Virus record (IMG/VR): IMGVR_UViG_3300010883_000503
Coordinates: 1 to 23,392 of that record
Reading direction: 5' to 3' (one strand)
DNA from: a virus
Length of the DNA: 23,392 nt
The position numbers and the translations under genes were made by a program. Below are positions 8,901 through 16,762 of the stretch, piece by piece; the first letter of the stretch is position 1, and every line of letters starts with the position of its first letter. The notes under the pieces are model-generated. The model was not told where the DNA came from and ran no database searches. It saw only the letters and a program-made list of their open reading frames with translations.

Positions 8901-11900
8901 ACATGGTACAGGATGTTGTGGTAGACGAGTTTTATCTGACAGCAAGCGATGCTAGTCATCTTTATTTATCACAAGATCGTAGGTATTATATCGGCGCCCA
9001 CCGCGAGAATTGGACCGGCACCGTTCAGGAGAAGGCGTATGCTAGGATTTCCTCTTTGCGCCACTGGCAGAGTGAGTTGGGCACAGGATCGGTTCGCGCA
9101 CACGCCAGAGATCCGCTTAATTATGGCTCAAAAAATCCCTATAGCAAGAGCGCGCAGTTCTCTACGGTACATATGGGAGGACTTACAGCTAGCGTTCATG
9201 TGCCCGAGATAGAAACTCTGGCGCTTCACTGGGATTTTCACAGAGTAACCGGATCGGATGACAGTGGAGAATTTTTTGTTGACGATGCATCTTCTGGCTC
9301 CGTGGCGTTGAAAAACGAGAATAGGTATTCGGACTCAATGAACTCGGCGCTGAATAATATTATAGCTACAAGATATATGGGCAAAGGCATAGGCTTCGGG
9401 GATTCCAGCAGCGCTGCAATTAGTAAGGAATATGTGCCCTCCGCTCAGCAAGTCCTGCCAGAATCTCTCGCTAGTGATGATATGGTAAATGTTCTTGATT
9501 TTGATGATGAGACCTTTACGAGAGAGACAAGACCAGTAGATTATTTCTTCGCGTTCGAAAAGAGCATGTATCAGACAATTTCGGAAGAAATGCTAAAGAT
9601 GTTTGCTACAATTGTTGAATTTAATAATTTGATCGGTGATCCTGTTTACAAGTATCGCGGCGAATACAAAGCTATGAAAAAGCTTCGCAATCTTTTCTTT
9701 GAGAAGATTGGCAACACGCCGAATCTAGATCAATATGTCTCTTATTATAAGTGGATTGACGACGCTCTATCTGAAATGCTCCTTGAACTTGTGCCGGCTT
9801 CTGCGAACACGTCTGACGGCTTAAGAAATATGGTTGAAAGCCACATTCTTGAGAGAAGTAAATATAGGCACAAATTCCCGACTCTAGAGATGAAGGCCCC
9901 CGAAGATCAGAATCTCTCGGGTAATCCATTCTTCCCGGCCGGCCCCAGCGGATCGATCCACGGCCGTCGCTTTGAAGCCATCCCCGCATCCCCGGCCACA
10001 GAACTTATTCCTTGGGAGTTTGCGCACGCCCCCGTTGTAGAAAAAGCCACTGCGACGATAACTGTGGCGGACGGGGACGCCGACAGCGGTATGGCAGAAA
10101 AAGAAAGCATGACAGTTACTTCAACGGATGGGACAGCAAAGGTTTATGTGATTGTCGACGACAACGCAACAACTGTCGCCACGGGCGCAGCATTGGCCAC
10201 CACTTCCGACACCGGCGCTGAACAAGCCGGAGAGAAAGCAACCGCGACAATTACTGTTATTGATTCTAGTTCTCCTCCCGGCGTACCTTTCATTGGAGAG
10301 GGCGACACTATCGTGTTAATCTCGACTGATGAGACAACAGTAACCCTCACAATGCAGGGTACAGGTGGCTCTACTACTTCTTCAGGAACTAGTGGCGCGA
10401 CATTAACCGCCAAGACTTTATCCGCAGGCAGCTATGCTAATTCTACTCTTCATGCGACAGCGCAGGCGGTTGAGATTAGAACAGCAATCAACCATCACAC
10501 AAAATTTAGTGCAACCAATAGTACTAATGTAATAACCATAGTTCAAGCAACAGCCGGCACCGCTGGCAACACCACACTCACAATAACAGAACTTGGCGCG
10601 ACCGGAATGTCAAAAACTAACTTCACCGGCGGAACTGAGGTTACTGCGAATAGCGTTGCAGTTGCTATTAACACAACTGGGACTGCCGCCTCTCAAAATG
10701 ACTTCTTGGTTCAACTTAAGGCAGCAATAGAAAGTGCCAACGGACACAAAGGCAAGATTATAGTTTCATCCGTTCCCACAGAGGCCAACGGCGCCCAAAC
10801 AATTACTCTAACGCAAAAGCGCCGCGGCAAAGCCGGAAACAATACTATCACTGATGACATAAGTCAAACTACGATTGTTGGATTTACTGGTGGCACCGAG
10901 GGTATATCGTCTAAAAAGGCTTGGTGGCATCTCCGCGCAGAGAGAGACGTGCATCACTTCTCGTCCGAGTGGCTCGCAGACACCAGCAGTGCCTCCGACA
11001 CAGAACAAAACAAAGAAGAGATTCGAAAAACTTATGTTCGCAGGAGAAGTTTTGTCCCCGGCTTTAATGTCGGAAGCGCCTTAGCACAGAAATATAAATC
11101 ACAGTTTCACAACATTCAAGATAATGCACTTCCCTATAGGTTGTCGGCTTATACAGACGGCGCTGTTGTAGAGCAAGCAAAACACAGAAATTCCACATCT
11201 AACCTAAGGACTTTTAAGGGTGGGTCGAACACTGCCGCGAATAAGAAGCCTGATATCGTATTTTCGTCCATCAAATTTGGTACCACCGACACGTTATCTT
11301 TTAACAATATAAGCGAGGACTCAAAAGCTCTTAGATTGAGGGAAGAGGATTTTATAAATGAAAAGATTAGAAAGAACTTTGGTGTAAAGGATGTCGCCAC
11401 TAAGGGCGACCGGTATTCCCCATTTAGTCTGTTCAAAACAGATGTTGCACAAGGCTACAACAAAACCTTAACTAGTAATTTGGGTACCGCCGCCGATATC
11501 TCCAATTATCATGACGATGTGGTCGGTCCCAACTACGAGGTGCCCCTTCAAGGGCCGTTTACTGAAAAGCACGTCGGCGGCCGAGGCCATCGTCACGCCG
11601 AAATTAATAGATATGACTCTTCAAAGCAGGGCACAAATAATATAGATGGCAAGAAAGACCGAATAGAGGCTTGGAAGCTTGATACTTCAACCTCGGGCGA
11701 AATAAAGTTAGTTCATCAGGATGTTAACAAACCTCGTGCCACCCTTGTAAGAGAAGAACACGCAAAAAGACCAGTTAATATTAGAAATATAAGAACTAGT
11801 GATGAGAGCGGAGTTGATACTAGCCTAAGACTAGCGAGGGCGGGCAACTATCGTAACGACTATGAAATAATAAGTCTTGCAAATCGGTCTGCTGCTAAGA

Positions 11901-14900
11901 GAGCTTTTATTAAGCAAGAAGGATTTGAAGAAGATTCTCGTACTAGTCTGTTAGTAGATGGGTTTGCTGATATTACAAAGCCCGATTTCTCTATTTCTGG
12001 CGCTGCCGGCCGAACCGACTTTGCGTTCATCCAAAGATTCTCCGCACCCGGCGGCCCAGAAACCTCTGGGGACTCTCGCGGAGGCCCGGGCCTTGATTAC
12101 CACAATTCAGAATATTCTCCCTATAACTCACTAAACTACAGAAATCTTACAGTTAGGCTGCCTCTGAGAACCATGCTTAGTGCTTCTGGTACAAATCACG
12201 GATTAAAAGCAGGCACCGCCCCGTCTTCAGCCGACTATTCTGGTGTTGCCTCTTTTCACAGAACTCACCCCAATAACTCGTATCGAGTCAAGCCTACTTC
12301 TACCGGAGTCACCGATCCCGACACCGAGACTATAACGGTTAGTGATAACTTTTATATTTCTCGGGCCATACCCCAATCTGATATACAATATGCTTGGATT
12401 TCGGCTTCTGCTGTAACATATGATAACATTGGGGTAGCTAGTAATAACACGAATAATACAAGAATGCCCCTTAGTTATTTGCCGACAGATGGATTAATAA
12501 CGGGTCTCGGCACTCCCTCTTCGGCACTTTTGGTTGTTAGCGCAAGTGATGCCGGTTCGTATGTGAATTCAGATGGCGACCGTGTTTGGGTGGCCGACAA
12601 ATCAAACGCCAGCGCATTTGATAATTCGCAATTCTTGTATACTGATTTTATAGGATTAAATCATCATATAGTAGAAGACGTTACGTCAGGATCTTGCGAG
12701 ATGGGCCGCCCCGCAGGCAGTGCATTAGCCACTTATATAAATGGTACCGGCGACTCATCAGAAGGAAACTTCATTCAATTACCTACTGCCACCGCAGCCG
12801 CCACAGCGACCATTACTATTGCCGTAGCCACAGTTGACGTGATCGGCTCCGGCGACATTATTAGTCTGATTACCACAGACGGAAGAACGATCACTTGTAC
12901 TTTGGGCGCAGTTGGAAGTACAACAACTTCCGCAGCAACAGATGGAAATGTCACATCCGCGACTTATGCATCAAGCACAGATAATACACTTCAGGCCACG
13001 GCTCAGGCTGTTTCCATTGCAACAGCTATAAATAGCAATAACTTCTTTGCTGCCACTAACTCTGCCAATGTTGTTACGATCACGCAGGCTGTCCCTGGCG
13101 CCCGCGGGAACACGGCCATTACAATTACAGAATTGGGTGCCGCCGGTATGTCAAAAACAGATTTTACGGGTGGAGCGGACGAGGCACAAATTTTGAACGC
13201 CCTTCTACTAAACAGGAACGGCCCTTATGGTTGGCCTTCTTGGAAACAGGTTCGAGCAGGACAGCACCCAATCAACAGGCTGTTGAGGCGCAACTCAAAG
13301 ATAGCAGTGAATAGTTCCACCGGCGAAAAAAGAATTATTGACGAAAAGGGCAAAGCTACTAGAATCTTCTTCGATCGCTTTGGGTCTACAAAGGTTTACA
13401 GAGAGCCGCCCATAACTTCTAAATATCATCCTATCGTGCAGGTTGTTGGGATTCGTACCGAGATAGGCGATGAGGAAACTGGCAAAACCAAGACTGTGTT
13501 AAGGCCTGTGCCGATTAAGAGTAGTTATGGCAACAATAAGGTTGTCTTTGCAAATCCGGATCTAAATGACTCCCACGGACACGAAATTAACACTCCTCAA
13601 CCTTATGACCGTATCAAAAAACTATATTTGGGGGAGAACGTCAACAGGGAGGCCAGCTCAGTCGACAGCTTAATAGAGCTTAGATATAAAGAAACGGTTT
13701 ACCCTGCCGAACAAAATGCTTATTTGGATAGGACTAGGAGAAGAATATCATTTACGAATAATTTCTGGCGTACTAACCGCTCAGATAGGAATACGAGCCG
13801 CACTAGCTTCTCGTCAAACCTTACCTCAAGCGCTTGGTCCTTGGATGCGACAGAGACCTTCGCCGATACCATTACTGGTTCCACAGCGGGAATACTCTTA
13901 AACAACGTGTGCCAAATCCATAATGGAAGCAAGGGCAACCTCATAGCCGCCCCATATTATTCTCGGCTTCATATGTGCGAGTCAACAGCTTCCGTCCGGT
14001 CCGTGACCGGCCCACGGGCACAGTCTGGTTCGTTTGTCTCCGACCCGGATCATCTACTTCATAACGAGAACATGGGCAATATTGGGATTGGAGGCGGCCA
14101 TGCGCTATGGGAAGCCGGTTCACAAGCAGGATATATAGATGAAGCCGGTAGTTTCGTCGCTGACGCCAGAAATCCGGCATATGATTCATATGACGATTAT
14201 GTATTGGAATTGCGTTCCAAAAATATGGACATGTCCGTCGTTCCTGAATTTAGAATTAGTGAACATATTGATTATTATATGAATACACATGACGGTAACT
14301 TCCTCGCCAAGAATTCAAAATTTCTCACAATTTTTGGGGTTCCAAGTGGTTCGGACGAATCCCCGGCCAATAGCTCGGAGGCGGACTTCTTTAAAATCTA
14401 TAGCAATTCAGATTTTATGAAGCATTTTGACACAATCAAGAAAGATCACGAAACTATCGTTGAGCCATCAGAGATTAGTTTGTCATGTAAGGCTGTAGTT
14501 AGGTTTATGCCCTATAATGGTTTTTACCCGGCTGAAAGAACTGTCGATTTGGCAACACAATTCTCTAAATCAGTTGGCCCCTATATACAATATAATGGCT
14601 CCGATGCGGATAGCCATCCCAATATAAAATTTAGAAATATTTTAACACCTTTCTTCGCCCCCGGCATTATGTATAATACGATCAAATCTGGCATTGCTTG
14701 CGACTATCCCGTATACAATATGGGCAGCTCAGCCTTCCCGAAACGGATAGTTAATCCGGACGGCGTGAGCAGCAATGCCAAGACAAAATACTACGCATTG
14801 GGCACCAGCTCATATGGCACGAATGGTTACATCAGGGTACCTTTTGAAGATGTGATCCGGCCGTCTTTCCTAAAAGGCCTGAAGATTTTGGACAACGAGC

Positions 14901-16753
14901 CACACCCTAGTAGTTCACTTGATGTCACGGCCTCGTGGGGTGGCGAAACCGACAAGCTTTATGAAATGATGTCTAATAATTATCATGCTGCCGTACCCGA
15001 CTTTTTCTTGAGCGATGGAAACTTCACTACCCTATCTTCGGTACCGGAGTCACAATTCGAAAGTTTCGCAACGTCGAGTTATTATGGTATGCGCGTGAGG
15101 GTGAGAAAGAGTTATCATACTCCGCGCCCCCTAAACAATCGCTCAAAATTCCCAATGCCCCAAGATGTTCCCAGCGACAACAAAAATTATAATGTATATG
15201 AGTCATTTACAATGTATAGTCGCCCCTCCGCATTTGGCCCGCCCGTGGCCGGCCGGGTTGATATTGATACCTCCGTGGCCGCATCTCACGCGGACTATAC
15301 AGAAATTTTTGATAGCTTGACGGGAATAAACCCAGCCTTTACTCCTCCGTATTATGATGGCGAATGTTGGTTCGACATAGTGTTCCAAGCATCTAAAGAA
15401 AAGCACACACTGAGAGAAATATTTCAGACAGCTTCCGTCTTTTCCTTTCGCTTCGACCCAGATGGTATGCCCACTGGTTCCGCGGACCGACCATATGGGG
15501 AAGCGAACATTAATACCTTTTCTATGCAACTAACTTCTTCCTTTAACCTGTTTGGTATTGCCCCACTGAAGTCGGTAGAATTTGACGCTTCTGGCAACCC
15601 GAAGGTGGTTAAAGATGACTTTTCGGCCGATAACAATGTTTGGGTGATGCAACCCAAATTCGAGACCCCGATGTTGAACTTTAACGATCAGGGGACACAC
15701 GCGATTACCTCTTCTGCCGGCACCCTCACTCTTCCAAACGATGTGTCCGCGTCAGTGATGACGCCTCTAGGAATGTGGCACCAGTTTGGTACGATCCCAG
15801 ACTCTCCCGACAAGGGCATCTTTTTTGAGGTTAGCGATATAGAAGAAGAATGGCTTAGGAGTAGATTAAGCGATGGAGATGATTTTGTAGATGACATCTT
15901 CCCGGGCGTTGCAGAAAATGTTTACAACTCTGGTAAAGTGAAATCATTGTTAGACAAAGTTAAATTTAACAAACGGTCTAAGAGATTGGGGGGGCTAGCC
16001 AAGTCTAAGTCGGTCAGGGAAGCTGTCGTGGCGGTCCCCTTTGTTGTTCGCGATGGTAAGAGAAAGTTTTTCGAGATTCCAAAAGAGCAAATAGCCGCCG
16101 CCACAGGCAAGACTGGCCCAAAAGATCGTGAAGATTTGCCTAGGAGTTTTGTCCCCGGGAAATCAATTCTCTCTATGGTTAACAAAATGAAAGACTATGT
16201 TTTCCCGCCCCCGATGGATTTTATAACATACCCAGAAAAAGTTAAGCCTTTTGCAATGTACATTTTCGAGTTCGAACACGTTTTTGACCAAAATGACCTA
16301 TCTTATATGTGGCAAAATCTTATGCCAAAATCAGGCGTTCAAATTAAGGAAGCACAGGCTTCGATTTCGCATAAACTGTTGATAAATGAGTTGATGGGCG
16401 CCCAATCGTCTGTTAATGGGCAGACAATGCAGTCTAATTTACAATGGATGGTTTTCAAGGTTAAGCAACGCGCCCCAACTAATTACTTTGATAAGGTCAT
16501 CGGAAATAGTAAAGTGGCCGATAAGAGGTTTGATTTTGCCTTTGATGTTGAAAACAGGAGCGAAATTCCTGAGTTTAGTTATAACTGGCCTTATGATTTC
16601 TTCTCATTGGTTGAATTTGCCAAGTTAGATGCCGAGGTTAAATTTTCTAAAGAAGGGGACGAGCTTAGCACTTTAGACGAAAGCCAAATTTTAGAAAATA
16701 GTACTAGGAGCGATCCTCTTGTGGCGCCAAAAGAAGTAGTAAACAAGAAATAG
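5909..16753 (+). CDS. Giant 3,614-residue baseplate protein with gp7/gpI-like core
   Basis: The ATG overlaps the previous stop by 4 bases (ATGA), with AGGG at 5898-5901. Domains in order: module copy 1 (aa 129-251); LamG/concanavalin-A-like fold (about 345-530; VEFWLKK 349, KWHHYAVSL 435, GSLDEFKYWK 512); a P2 gpI/T4 gp7-like wedge segment (about 640-785) with INLLPSFMIEED (642) and YKSKGTEKSFRNLVRSFGV (759-777), like the KGT...L...G motif of tail protein I; a second LamG-like region (about 855-1130; YYIGAHRENW 1026, RISSLRHW 1046); a helical region (1224-1329) ending VESHILERSKYRHKFPTLE; nested modules (1380-1662); HVGGRGHRH (1888-1896); module copy 3 (2300-2422); LNALLLNRNGPYG (2429); and a long C-terminal region with FEFEHVFDQNDLSYMWQNLM (3453). 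T4 gp7 has 1,032 residues, so this is about 3.5 times longer. Role inferred: wedge scaffold carrying glycan-binding or decoration domains. The frame is continuous; no frameshift is seen. Confidence 0.85.
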   Translation: MSIKDLFVKKATKVLSSKNLQDLELEVESERNIFETRSDRERFVPNVNFNLPASFARYGSAEEYYRKSIERIHDEYPFDGTFAEKKEFLNESTYLDLHILDERYPKTNGYITLSSDGWSTSTETAAAAATITIAVATVDVIGSGDVISLIATDGRTITCTLQGVGGTTTSAATDGNVTSATYASSTDNTLQATAQAVSIATAINNNNFFTATNSANVVTVTQAVPGVTGNTAITITELGSAGMSKTDFTGGSGGASDISSEYGAPATGSFEYIRITGSLIIDEIGPSITDITNDPLPDAFGDLKTKRIGSFANIYEADIYATGGVLAYGRKGSRDSNLKFDLENDGVTVEFWLKKNEFLPDLTEREVIFDLWNKEGPEEDTYGRLRLELTGSEDGTNPFLLTCRSGAYGDGSSGGFSSVSVAPSTITTGNVADNKWHHYAVSLANSGTYSSPGSATGIIVKFYRDGDLLNNFVTGSMIGHVTGSLVAHIGALIAPVSASAPYAGEGWGKLSGSLDEFKYWKAKRDSKEIGRHWWSQVGGGVNSDIANAELGVYYKFNEGIVGSSSYDSVVLDYSGRSANGKWIGYPGSSARNTGSAIVDSGYASSEPKDPIIYSVHDDVKNLKEQLIASGSEHDIKNGSRFINLLPSFMIEEDEEPGLGEGQLKDLTNVIASYLDSLHVQIEALPRIQDATYISASYKPAPFMDRVLEGKGFVAPELFPDAEIINQILSRDEDRNFGLKIHNIKNLIYKNVYNNLAYIYKSKGTEKSFRNLVRSFGVDDELVKINLYGDNVTHLLRDNYRSTAASKNYADFAHPDRFTGSVYQAAATYAPYAGGPMSDTSDVFISGSDNASGSLSTTAECEAIFPIIPRLTESPAGAHYVVPFLSASLFGWHTPSEANSDNWAAAASDYGVEVYAVRPKIDSRDAYFLIRSRPGYSAGHSSAIADSEITSSVFKDVFENKKWNFSVSFKHSRDPGGHDFVSGSSDSTGSIDMAFYGVNMVQDVVVDEFYLTASDASHLYLSQDRRYYIGAHRENWTGTVQEKAYARISSLRHWQSELGTGSVRAHARDPLNYGSKNPYSKSAQFSTVHMGGLTASVHVPEIETLALHWDFHRVTGSDDSGEFFVDDASSGSVALKNENRYSDSMNSALNNIIATRYMGKGIGFGDSSSAAISKEYVPSAQQVLPESLASDDMVNVLDFDDETFTRETRPVDYFFAFEKSMYQTISEEMLKMFATIVEFNNLIGDPVYKYRGEYKAMKKLRNLFFEKIGNTPNLDQYVSYYKWIDDALSEMLLELVPASANTSDGLRNMVESHILERSKYRHKFPTLEMKAPEDQNLSGNPFFPAGPSGSIHGRRFEAIPASPATELIPWEFAHAPVVEKATATITVADGDADSGMAEKESMTVTSTDGTAKVYVIVDDNATTVATGAALATTSDTGAEQAGEKATATITVIDSSSPPGVPFIGEGDTIVLISTDETTVTLTMQGTGGSTTSSGTSGATLTAKTLSAGSYANSTLHATAQAVEIRTAINHHTKFSATNSTNVITIVQATAGTAGNTTLTITELGATGMSKTNFTGGTEVTANSVAVAINTTGTAASQNDFLVQLKAAIESANGHKGKIIVSSVPTEANGAQTITLTQKRRGKAGNNTITDDISQTTIVGFTGGTEGISSKKAWWHLRAERDVHHFSSEWLADTSSASDTEQNKEEIRKTYVRRRSFVPGFNVGSALAQKYKSQFHNIQDNALPYRLSAYTDGAVVEQAKHRNSTSNLRTFKGGSNTAANKKPDIVFSSIKFGTTDTLSFNNISEDSKALRLREEDFINEKIRKNFGVKDVATKGDRYSPFSLFKTDVAQGYNKTLTSNLGTAADISNYHDDVVGPNYEVPLQGPFTEKHVGGRGHRHAEINRYDSSKQGTNNIDGKKDRIEAWKLDTSTSGEIKLVHQDVNKPRATLVREEHAKRPVNIRNIRTSDESGVDTSLRLARAGNYRNDYEIISLANRSAAKRAFIKQEGFEEDSRTSLLVDGFADITKPDFSISGAAGRTDFAFIQRFSAPGGPETSGDSRGGPGLDYHNSEYSPYNSLNYRNLTVRLPLRTMLSASGTNHGLKAGTAPSSADYSGVASFHRTHPNNSYRVKPTSTGVTDPDTETITVSDNFYISRAIPQSDIQYAWISASAVTYDNIGVASNNTNNTRMPLSYLPTDGLITGLGTPSSALLVVSASDAGSYVNSDGDRVWVADKSNASAFDNSQFLYTDFIGLNHHIVEDVTSGSCEMGRPAGSALATYINGTGDSSEGNFIQLPTATAAATATITIAVATVDVIGSGDIISLITTDGRTITCTLGAVGSTTTSAATDGNVTSATYASSTDNTLQATAQAVSIATAINSNNFFAATNSANVVTITQAVPGARGNTAITITELGAAGMSKTDFTGGADEAQILNALLLNRNGPYGWPSWKQVRAGQHPINRLLRRNSKIAVNSSTGEKRIIDEKGKATRIFFDRFGSTKVYREPPITSKYHPIVQVVGIRTEIGDEETGKTKTVLRPVPIKSSYGNNKVVFANPDLNDSHGHEINTPQPYDRIKKLYLGENVNREASSVDSLIELRYKETVYPAEQNAYLDRTRRRISFTNNFWRTNRSDRNTSRTSFSSNLTSSAWSLDATETFADTITGSTAGILLNNVCQIHNGSKGNLIAAPYYSRLHMCESTASVRSVTGPRAQSGSFVSDPDHLLHNENMGNIGIGGGHALWEAGSQAGYIDEAGSFVADARNPAYDSYDDYVLELRSKNMDMSVVPEFRISEHIDYYMNTHDGNFLAKNSKFLTIFGVPSGSDESPANSSEADFFKIYSNSDFMKHFDTIKKDHETIVEPSEISLSCKAVVRFMPYNGFYPAERTVDLATQFSKSVGPYIQYNGSDADSHPNIKFRNILTPFFAPGIMYNTIKSGIACDYPVYNMGSSAFPKRIVNPDGVSSNAKTKYYALGTSSYGTNGYIRVPFEDVIRPSFLKGLKILDNEPHPSSSLDVTASWGGETDKLYEMMSNNYHAAVPDFFLSDGNFTTLSSVPESQFESFATSSYYGMRVRVRKSYHTPRPLNNRSKFPMPQDVPSDNKNYNVYESFTMYSRPSAFGPPVAGRVDIDTSVAASHADYTEIFDSLTGINPAFTPPYYDGECWFDIVFQASKEKHTLREIFQTASVFSFRFDPDGMPTGSADRPYGEANINTFSMQLTSSFNLFGIAPLKSVEFDASGNPKVVKDDFSADNNVWVMQPKFETPMLNFNDQGTHAITSSAGTLTLPNDVSASVMTPLGMWHQFGTIPDSPDKGIFFEVSDIEEEWLRSRLSDGDDFVDDIFPGVAENVYNSGKVKSLLDKVKFNKRSKRLGGLAKSKSVREAVVAVPFVVRDGKRKFFEIPKEQIAAATGKTGPKDREDLPRSFVPGKSILSMVNKMKDYVFPPPMDFITYPEKVKPFAMYIFEFEHVFDQNDLSYMWQNLMPKSGVQIKEAQASISHKLLINELMGAQSSVNGQTMQSNLQWMVFKVKQRAPTNYFDKVIGNSKVADKRFDFAFDVENRSEIPEFSYNWPYDFFSLVEFAKLDAEVKFSKEGDELSTLDESQILENSTRSDPLVAPKEVVNKK
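6293..6661 (+). repeat. Module copy 1 (123 codons) in the giant gene
   Basis: Encodes ATITIAVATVDVIGSGD... to KTDFTGG (aa 129-251), rich in Thr, Ala and Asn with GNTAITITELG near its end. It has exactly the same length (369 bp) as copy 3 at 12806-13174 and shares identical DNA of 53 bp (6405-6457 with 12918-12970) and 41 bp (6479-6519 with 12992-13032). It follows LSSDGW and precedes a Gly/Ser linker, so it appears to be inserted in a loop of the N-terminal region. Confidence 0.9.
10046..10894 (+). repeat. Outer module, interrupted by another module (copy 2 outer)
   Basis: The N-terminal part (10046-10231, aa 1380-1441) encodes ATATITVADGDADSGMAEKE... to DTGAEQAG. The C-terminal part (10634-10894, aa 1576-1662) encodes NSVAVAINTTGTAASQNDFL, QLKAAIESANGHKGKI, TLTQKRRGKAGNNTI and ends FTGG. 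Together these read as one module of the family, but a complete second module (10244-10633) lies between them. The 87-residue second part is almost the same size as the 86-residue B unit of the preceding gene. Confidence 0.8.
10244..10633 (+). repeat. Inner module nested in the outer module (copy 2 inner)
   Basis: This 390-bp, 130-codon module runs from ATITVIDSSSPPGVPF to KTNFTGG (aa 1446-1575). It resembles copies 1 and 3 throughout (ATAQAVEIRTAIN, GNTTLTITELGATGMSKTNF), but is more diverged at DNA level. The sequence EKATATITV occurs at the start of both outer and inner modules, marking the nesting boundary. Confidence 0.8.
12806..13174 (+). repeat. Module copy 3 (123 codons) in the giant gene
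   Basis: Encodes ATITIAVATVDVIGSGD... to KTDFTGG (aa 2300-2422). It is 369 bp like copy 1 and lies exactly 6,513 bp downstream of it, a multiple of three, so the two are in the same frame. It sits just before LNALLLNRNGPYGWPSWKQ, a segment that looks like an ordinary conserved part of the host protein. Confidence 0.9.
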
Positions 16754-16762
16754 GTGTTTTAA

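Noticed and set aside
13027-13034. Exact TATAAATA, the T4 late promoter core (also at 17119-17126)
   Set aside because: Both lie inside genes, far from any start, and copy 1 of the same repeat has TATAAACA. Likely chance in AT-rich codons.
3825-13174. Diversity-generating retroelement or CRISPR explanation for the repeats
   Set aside because: No reverse transcriptase, no adenine-biased template/variable pair, no short regularly spaced repeats. The repeats are protein-domain sized and in frame.
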